From: an uncultured Chloroflexota bacterium
GTDB taxonomy: Bacteria; Chloroflexota; Anaerolineae; Aggregatilineales; Phototrophicaceae
NCBI GenBank assembly: GCA_937974245.1
Contig: CALJKV010000063.1
Span: 1 to 64,000, forward strand
DNA length: 64,000 bases
Direction: 5' to 3'
A program made the position numbers and the translations under genes. Position 1 is the stretch's first letter, and every line of letters starts with the position of its first letter. The notes beneath the pieces were generated by a model. The model was not told the DNA's origin and did not search any database. It saw nothing but the letters and a program-made list of their open reading frames with translations. This document shows positions 42,934-48,902 of this stretch, in pieces.

Positions 42934-44217
42934 GTGAGCAGGCAGGTTCTGAAACCAGAAGTACCCGTCACTGAGGCGGATGTTCGTGAGTTGCAGCAGA
43001 CGGTTCAGGCGATTTTGGAGCGCGTGAAGAAAGAGGGAGATGCCGCCCTCCGCTATTACTCGAAGAAGTTCGACAACTTCGATCCGCCTTCTTTCCGCAT
43101 TACGGCGGAAGAGGCCGCCGAGGCGAAGAACGAGCTTCCTGCGGCAGTAGTTGAGGAACTGGACTATGCCATTGAACACGTCGGCGCGTTTGCCCACGCC
43201 CAGCGTGAGAGCATGGTCGAATTTGAGAAAGAAATCGCGCCGGGTATGAAGATGGGGCAGCGGGTTATCCCGGTTGACTCGGCAGGCTGCTATGTCCCCG
43301 CCGGTCGTTATCCTTGCCTGACCTCCGCCGTGATGTCCGTGATGCCGGCCAAAGCGGCAGGTGTCAAACGTATCGTCGCCTGCTGCCCTCCTGACCGCAG
43401 CGGTGGCATTAATCCGGGCATTCTGTATACCATGTGGAAAATGGGTGTTGACGAAATCTACTGTCTGGGTGGCGCACAGGCGATTGGCGCAATGGCGTAT
43501 GGCACAGAAACCATCGCCCCGGTTGATCTGATCGTCGGGCCAGGTAACAAGTATGTGGCTGAAGCCAAACGACAGATTTTTGGCACGGTAGGGATTGACT
43601 TCCTGGCTGGGCCAAGCGAGTGCCTGGTCGTAGCGGACGATACGGGTAATGCAGAATACATCGCAGCGGATTTGCTGGCACAGTGCGAACACGACCCCAA
43701 CGCACGCGGTTGCCTGGTGACCACATCCGAATCGCTGGGACGCAGTGTTCTGGACGAGATCGAGACGCAGTTGAAACAACGCACGACCGAAGCCGTTGCC
43801 CGTGCCTCCTGGGAGAACAAAGGCAGCGTAATCGTCACGGATACACTTCAGGAAGCCGCCCAGTACGCCAACGAGTATGCGCCGGAACATCTTGAAGTAC
43901 ACAGCAGAAACCCCAGAGAAGTGCTTACCTGGCTGAAAGATTACGGATCGCTGTTCCTGGGCGAGCGCACCCCTGAAGTCTACGCGGACAAGATCGCCGG
44001 GCCGAATCATATCCTGCCGACGGGCGCAGCCGCACGCTATACCGGCGGGTTGTGGGTGGGCATGTTCCTGAAGGTCATCACCCACATGGAAGTGAACGAT
44101 TCAGCGTCGCTCGAACTGGCAAAACTTACGGTAACCCAATCCACATTTGAGGGTATGGACGCCCACCGCCACGCGGCGGCTATCCGCGTACGTGATCTGG
44201 AGGCCGAGTTGAAATAG
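42934..44217 (+). CDS. HisD-family dehydrogenase (2)
   Basis: 427 residues. Start is GTG with AAGGAG 8 bases ahead. Catalytic residues Gln250, His253, Glu318-His319, Asp352, His359 (GPNHILPT) and His411 are all in place. It shares the RYTGGLWVG stretch with HisD-like (1), but its N-terminus and zinc-site surroundings (QCEHDP versus QAEHGP) differ, so the two probably have different substrates. Not a histidine gene by context. The neighbouring SnoaL-like G converges on it, while operator control links it with the rest of the island. Confidence 0.86.
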   Translation: MSRQVLKPEVPVTEADVRELQQTVQAILERVKKEGDAALRYYSKKFDNFDPPSFRITAEEAAEAKNELPAAVVEELDYAIEHVGAFAHAQRESMVEFEKEIAPGMKMGQRVIPVDSAGCYVPAGRYPCLTSAVMSVMPAKAAGVKRIVACCPPDRSGGINPGILYTMWKMGVDEIYCLGGAQAIGAMAYGTETIAPVDLIVGPGNKYVAEAKRQIFGTVGIDFLAGPSECLVVADDTGNAEYIAADLLAQCEHDPNARGCLVTTSESLGRSVLDEIETQLKQRTTEAVARASWENKGSVIVTDTLQEAAQYANEYAPEHLEVHSRNPREVLTWLKDYGSLFLGERTPEVYADKIAGPNHILPTGAAARYTGGLWVGMFLKVITHMEVNDSASLELAKLTVTQSTFEGMDAHRHAAAIRVRDLEAELK

Positions 44218-44238
44218 GTCGCTGTAAGCAATGATATG

Positions 44239-44264
44239 AAGGGGAAGCAATAACACTTCCCCTT
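44239..44264. terminator. Terminator between HisD-like (2) and SnoaL-like G
   Basis: Perfect 9-base stem AAGGGGAAG/CTTCCCCTT with an 8-base loop between two converging genes. It lacks long T runs but is stable and well placed. Confidence 0.6.
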
Positions 44265-44276
44265 CTCCCGGATTGG

Positions 44277-45416
44277 TTAGCTCAGAAGCTGTTGCAGCAC
44301 CGCAAATTCATTGAAGAGTGTCCATTCTTCCATGATTTTCCCCTGGCGAAGGTGGTGCTGACTGATGCCCCACATATGAACCTGTTTGCCTGTCGGGTCA
44401 CCATAGATGCCGGGGCCGCGATGCGTGCCGGTGATGCTCCAGCGCACGCTGGTCAAATAGCCGTCCTGGTCGTTCCCCATCCAGTAAATATGATCAATCT
44501 GCATGGCGAGGTCGGGGAACATCGCGATGAGTGACAAAATGAAGGAACGCAGCATCCCTACACCGTAATACTCGCGGTTGGTCGCGCCATGATACCGTAC
44601 ATCCGTTATATAGTGGTCATTCAGTCTGCCCAGCATCCGCCGGTTCCAAACATCCTGAACCAGCCGCCGCACAAAATCTTCAACATCAAACGCCCGCGAT
44701 TCGGGTGGAGGCAGTACCGCCGGTTTGCCCTGTCCCGGCAGGCGTGTCGGCTCGCCAAAGCGCGGGTCTTTCAGGCCGCTCAAATCAATAACCGGCTTCA
44801 TCTCCCCGGCCTTCTGGAACAGATCAAACCCTAGCTGCGTGATGAGTGCGGAATTGTTGTATAGCACCCATTCCTCATAAATCTCATTTTCAACGGCCAG
44901 GCAGTTAGCGATACACCACACATGCACTTTTTTCCCGGTGGGCGGACCGTAGCGACTGAAACCGGTATTGTGCCCCATAATAACTGTGCGATGCGAGGTG
45001 TAAAAGCCGACCTGCTCATCACCGGCCCACACAATCTCGTCGGCATAGAGGCGGATATCAGGGAAGGCGTTGATCGTTGTTACGGTATCCGCAACGATTT
45101 TATCGCGCCCATATTGCAGGGCGAAATCATCATAAACCCGTGAGTTATGACGATAGTAATCGTAGATCAGGCCGATGTCGCCTTCTTCCCAGATTCTGTG
45201 GGTGATCCGCACGATGTAATCAATAATGTCCGTATATTCTTCCTCGAACCCCTTCATGGCCTGCTGGCGCTCCGACCTGGGCTGAAGTAGAAAACCATCG
45301 GTTCCGCCTTTCACATAGTTTGCCAGCGAGATTGAAAAATCCTCCGGCATGTGTTGACGGGTCAAGGTGTTGTTTGTGAGCGTCGCCTGGGGCTTATCAG
45401 AAGCTTGTTGTGCCAT
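44277..45416 (-). CDS. Two-domain SnoaL/NTF2-like protein G
   Basis: 379 residues from ATG 45416, which has AAGGAAGG about six bases ahead. Domain 1 has DIIDYIVRITHRIWEE, YRHNSRVYDDF, YGRDKI, FPDIRLYADEIVWAG, TSHR and YGPPTGKK; domain 2 has VWNRRMLGRLND, FPDLAMQIDHIYWMG, VRWSITGTHRGPGIYG, PTGKQVHMWGI and EEWTLFNEFAV. Near-duplicate of protein F in layout and wording, so a recent duplication is likely. It is divergent from protein H. Confidence 0.8.
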   Translation of the reverse strand: MAQQASDKPQATLTNNTLTRQHMPEDFSISLANYVKGGTDGFLLQPRSERQQAMKGFEEEYTDIIDYIVRITHRIWEEGDIGLIYDYYRHNSRVYDDFALQYGRDKIVADTVTTINAFPDIRLYADEIVWAGDEQVGFYTSHRTVIMGHNTGFSRYGPPTGKKVHVWCIANCLAVENEIYEEWVLYNNSALITQLGFDLFQKAGEMKPVIDLSGLKDPRFGEPTRLPGQGKPAVLPPPESRAFDVEDFVRRLVQDVWNRRMLGRLNDHYITDVRYHGATNREYYGVGMLRSFILSLIAMFPDLAMQIDHIYWMGNDQDGYLTSVRWSITGTHRGPGIYGDPTGKQVHMWGISQHHLRQGKIMEEWTLFNEFAVLQQLLS

Positions 45417-45450
45417 CTTTTCCTTCCTTAAAAAAGGAATATCCAATTGA

Positions 45451-45497
45451 TTGACAAGCTGTTTTTTCTGAGCTATGTTTGTGAATACGTATTCTCA
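45451..45497 (+). promoter_or_regulatory. Promoter and operator of SnoaL-like H and I
   Basis: -35 TTGACA (45451-45456), 17-base spacer, -10 TATGTT (45474-45479), then operator TGTGAATACGTATTCTCA at 45480-45497 with the perfect 12-base core GAATACGTATTC. It ends nine bases before the ATG. This placement fixes the start of gene H. Confidence 0.78.
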
Positions 45498-45506
45498 GCT
45501 ATTATA

Positions 45507-46619
45507 ATGTCAAATTCGCTGCATCCAAATAGTCTCAACAGGCAAACCCAACAAGGTATATTTTATCACGTAGGTTACGCGATGGTTGATCCGGTCACTT
45601 TTGTTGAAAACACGCTCGACACCATCTGGAATCAGAAAATGGTGGGCGCAATCTATGAAACATTTGCACCAGGAATCCGGGTGCATCGCTCCTCCCAGGA
45701 GGAACTCTATGGGCAGGAATCCCTCATGGTGGAAATTGTCGAGCGTCTTGCTGCCTTTCCTGATCTGCGCCTGACGATTGAGAACATCATCTGGCAGGGC
45801 AGCGCAGAACAAGGTTATCGCGTCTCGGTTCGGATGAACTTCGCCGGACATAACCTGGGCGTCAGCCGCTACGGGGCGGCAACACACCGCGAATTTCAAC
45901 AAGCGGCTCTTATGGATGGGCGTATCATGAATGGGCGCTTTGTCGAAATCTGGGTCGCAGAAGATGAACGTTCGTTAGTGGAGCAGTTAGGCCATGACCC
46001 TCTCGACGCCATGCGCAGCTTGGAAACATTGGACTTGTTCGCTGGTAAATCAGTCATGTTCGATACCCCCGCTTCGATGAGCGATGTACGGCGCGAGCAG
46101 TCATCACGCCTCTCGCTGGACGATATTGCCACCTTGCAACTGGCTAGTCTGGACGCTGTACAGCAGGTGCTTTCAGCGCTGTGGAACGAGCGACAGATCG
46201 GTGTATGCGAGCGCTTCTACCGGGATGATTTCACCTGTCATTGGGCATCGAACCGGCAACTGACTGGCCGAGCAGACTACCAGGCGGTTGTCCTGGGGCA
46301 GTTAGCCGCCTTCCCCGATCTCACATTCCATGTTGATGACCTCATCGAACAGCAGCGAGATGATGGTTGGCATGTCGCGGTAAGCTGGATGATGCTGGGC
46401 ACGCACGCCGGCCCCAGTGCCTACGGGATTCCCTCCGGCAAGCATGTACAGATTGGCGGGATCAGCCAGTATGTCATTCAAAATCAGAAATTTGTGTCCG
46501 AGCGCACGGAGTGGAATGAATTCCGCCTGATACAGAAAATTATGGTGCGTCCGGTTGTGTATGAGCAGCAGGAAGACCGCGAATTCTCGCCAATCGATAA
46601 GGAAAAAGACCATGACTGA
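45507..46619 (+). CDS. Two-domain SnoaL/NTF2-like protein H (divergent member)
   Basis: 370 residues. Reading from an earlier in-frame ATG at 45447 would put the -35, -10 and operator inside the gene, so ATG 45507 is chosen; MVDPVTF at 45582 is another option. Domain 1 has TLDTIWNQKMVGAIYETF, YGQESL, FPDLRLTIENIIWQG and EIWVAEDE; domain 2 has LWNERQIGVCERFY, LTGRADY, FPDLTFHVDDL, SWMMLGTHAGPSAYG and IPSGKHVQIGG. It lacks the THxIWEE start of A, E, F, G and I. Its stop overlaps the start of I. Confidence 0.77.
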   Translation: MSNSLHPNSLNRQTQQGIFYHVGYAMVDPVTFVENTLDTIWNQKMVGAIYETFAPGIRVHRSSQEELYGQESLMVEIVERLAAFPDLRLTIENIIWQGSAEQGYRVSVRMNFAGHNLGVSRYGAATHREFQQAALMDGRIMNGRFVEIWVAEDERSLVEQLGHDPLDAMRSLETLDLFAGKSVMFDTPASMSDVRREQSSRLSLDDIATLQLASLDAVQQVLSALWNERQIGVCERFYRDDFTCHWASNRQLTGRADYQAVVLGQLAAFPDLTFHVDDLIEQQRDDGWHVAVSWMMLGTHAGPSAYGIPSGKHVQIGGISQYVIQNQKFVSERTEWNEFRLIQKIMVRPVVYEQQEDREFSPIDKEKDHD

Positions 46620-47691
46620 AGAACAGCATCCCAAACCCATTACAAGTATTCCAGGAATTGATATTGGCAAACTAATGAATCCTGGCACGGAACTACGCCA
46701 GCCGATGCAGGGGTTTGACCCGGACTATGTGGACATCGTGGACTATATCATCCGCTGTACGCACAAAATCTGGGAAGAGGGCGCGGCGGGGCTGGTGTAT
46801 ACCCATTATTCGCACCACGCCACCATGTTTACCGCCGACGGCTTTGTCTACGGACGCGAGGACTGGGTGAACCATACAGTACAGGCGCAGGCCGCCTTCC
46901 CTGACCGCAAACCAATTGCCCATGATGTGATCTGGACAGGAAACGATCAGGACGGATACTACACCTCTCACCTTGTCCGAAGCATGGGGACCAATACCGG
47001 CTATACTGAATTTGGCCCGCCAACCGGACGGCGCATTGCGCGTTGGGGGGTGGCGAACTGCCTCATCAAGGAAAACTACATTTTCTCGGAATGGGTGATC
47101 GGCGACCAAATGGCGGTTATCATGCAGATGGGCTATGACCCCTACGCTCTGGCACGCGAACATGCGCAACTGCCACCACCACCGGGGGCGAGAAAAGAGA
47201 GCTATGGCGAAGTGGAGCGCCTGCGTGGGCAACTTCCCCCAGAAGGCCTGGAGAAGTACAACACAACACCCCAGGGTATTGAAGACCTGGTGCGCACGAC
47301 TTTGCATGAACTCTGGAACCTGCGGCTGTTCAACCGAATCCGTGAACGGTATACCGAGAATTTCACCTGCTTTACTGTGCCAGAACGCTATATCTATGGA
47401 CGCAGCGATTACCGTACGTTTGTCACGTCCATGATTGCCGCCTTCCCTGACCTGGCGTTTAACATTGACCATTTGTGCTGGATGGATGATGGGAATGATC
47501 GCTACCGGGTAGCTGTGCGCTGGAATCTGGTGGGAACGCACCGGGGGCCCAGCAAATACGGCAAACCCACCGGCAAGCGGGTGCGTATTCTGGGGACAAG
47601 CCATATCCATATTCATAACGGCAAGTTTGTCCATGAACACTTTATCTTTGATGAATTCGCTCTGTTGAAGCAGCTTTTCGCAGCGGATTGA
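46612..47691 (+). CDS. Two-domain SnoaL/NTF2-like protein I
   Basis: 359 residues. Start ATG 46612 overlaps gene H by 8 bases. Domain 1 has DIVDYIIRCTHKIWEE, YTHYSHHATMFTADGF, YGREDW, AFPDRK, HDVIWTG, TSHL, FGPPTGRRI and SEWVIGD; domain 2 has LWNLRLFNRIRERY, IYGRSDY, AFPDLAFNIDHLCWM, VRWNLVGTHRGPSKYG and KPTGKRVRILG. Closest to protein E by eye (shared IGKLMNPGTE-like lead PITLVHD/PITSIPG). Last gene before the decayed primase. Confidence 0.8.
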   Translation: MTEEQHPKPITSIPGIDIGKLMNPGTELRQPMQGFDPDYVDIVDYIIRCTHKIWEEGAAGLVYTHYSHHATMFTADGFVYGREDWVNHTVQAQAAFPDRKPIAHDVIWTGNDQDGYYTSHLVRSMGTNTGYTEFGPPTGRRIARWGVANCLIKENYIFSEWVIGDQMAVIMQMGYDPYALAREHAQLPPPPGARKESYGEVERLRGQLPPEGLEKYNTTPQGIEDLVRTTLHELWNLRLFNRIRERYTENFTCFTVPERYIYGRSDYRTFVTSMIAAFPDLAFNIDHLCWMDDGNDRYRVAVRWNLVGTHRGPSKYGKPTGKRVRILGTSHIHIHNGKFVHEHFIFDEFALLKQLFAAD

Positions 47692-47850
47692 TAACAAGTG
47701 TGCTACCGCACAACTGTGCTCTTACATCTAGAGTTTCGATCTATTGTTATGCTTGGTTCACGGACACAGGCCACCAATTAGCCTGTGTGATAATGTCATA
47801 GGGGCTTCAAAAGTATGATTGACTGTAATGGTCAAGATTGCATCCTTTCA

Positions 47851-48590
47851 TTAGCTTCTGAATATTCCGGCAATCCATCCTATCGTCGCCCCATGCCCGG
47901 CCAACACATAGAACTCGTTCACATCCTTGCCGTCGTGCGGGGCATGGATGCAGTGGGCTGCCTGCGAAAGACTGGCGATCTGCGTGGCGGCCCCTGCACG
48001 GCCTGGTCGGCGTCCATGCGGATCAGGATGCGCGGCGCGGTCAGGAACTTCGGATACCAGCGTGGGGCGATGCGGCGGCTGGCCGCGCTGTCAATCGCCG
48101 CCGCTGAGATCAGGCCCTCGCCCACCTGTCGGGCAATCAAGGCATCGAACTCGCCCTCGGTGAGCAGGATTGGTAGGCCTGGCCGGATGTCATCTCCCAG
48201 GTACAGGCCGTGGCTGATGCATCCACCGCGTACCTGCTGGTAACGTGGCTCACCAGTGGCGCGGCGTACCTTGATGCCCCAGATCACGCCGTCCCCGAAC
48301 CAGGGGATAACGATGCCTCACGGCACGTTCAACCCGGCAATGGCCTTCCACTCGCGGTGACCACCGGGGATGTAGCCAAACCCGGCATCCACAATGGTCT
48401 CCTCCGTCAGGCCGCGCTCGGTTGCGAGGTAGTTCCAGGCACGTTTGCCTTCTCTGCTCCACAGCGTGTCAATCGCTATATGCACGTCCGCCCAGCGCCT
48501 GCGTGATGACCCGGCTCTGTGTGGCGGCATCCCCGGTGTTGTCCAGCACGACAAACACACGCTCGCATTCGTGTTACACTGGGTCTGCAA
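47851..48590 (-). pseudogene. Decayed Toprim/primase-like gene of a mobile element
   Basis: On the minus strand one reading gives IDTLWSREGKRAWNYLATER, GLTEETIVDAGFGYIPGG, then NVP and an in-frame TGA, then GIVIPWFGDGVIWGIKVRR and the Toprim-like stretch LPILLTEGEFDALIARQVG. After RMDADQAVQ the frame is lost near GGGGCC, but the next frame continues ATQIASLSQAAHCIHAPHDG and KDVNEFYVLAGHG to a stop at 47851. Upstream, a third frame shows ERVFVVLDNTGDAATQSRV, another Toprim-like piece. It is therefore a primase/Toprim protein broken by a nonsense codon and at least one frameshift, as expected of phage or conjugative element remains. Confidence 0.72.
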
Positions 48591-48714
48591 GTCGCTGACA
48601 TTTCCTCAGCGAGCTTCAGGTAAGGGGGTGGCAGAGTACCCGCCCCCATTACCGTTAAGCCGGTGCATTCGAGAGCTTTTTCAGGGAGAGCAACCGGTTC
48701 GAGTTGCGTTCGAG

Positions 48715-48858
48715 ATTGCCCACACTGTACTAAGCGTACAGCCCAACCCACAAAGACCCACCGCAAGGTGGTTTTTTGTTTTATTTCCACTTTATTGATT
48801 GAGTCATTTTTGCTGGGTTTACCTGTACCTCCTGTTTTCTTTTAAGCGTATGCTTGAT
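48715..48858 (+). repeat. Direct repeat, right copy: tRNA-Val 3' end, terminator and luxR leader
   Basis: Partner of 46-189, with three mismatches over 144 bases. Only the 3' acceptor strand of tRNA-Val is present; the preceding bases (GGTTCGAGTTGCGTTCGAG) look like a scrambled T arm and no tRNA can be folded. This marks the right boundary of the 48.7-kb block. Confidence 0.8.
48758..48777 (+). terminator. Second copy of the tRNA-Val terminator
   Basis: Stem CCACC/GGTGG with GCAA loop and six T, identical to the hairpin at 89-108. It now lies ahead of luxR without a tRNA gene before it. Confidence 0.7.
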
Positions 48859-48902
48859 TTTGAAGTCTTGATACAATTGGAGAAAACTAAAACCGAGAAA
48901 CG

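Noticed and set aside
48600..48722. A second tRNA at the right repeat
   Set aside because: A T-arm-like piece and acceptor strand are present, but no anticodon arm or 5' acceptor strand can be folded; regarded as a partial duplicate.
1..48858. Calling the block a functional integrative element
   Set aside because: No integrase, relaxase or replication gene is intact in the window; only boundary repeats and a broken primase support mobility.
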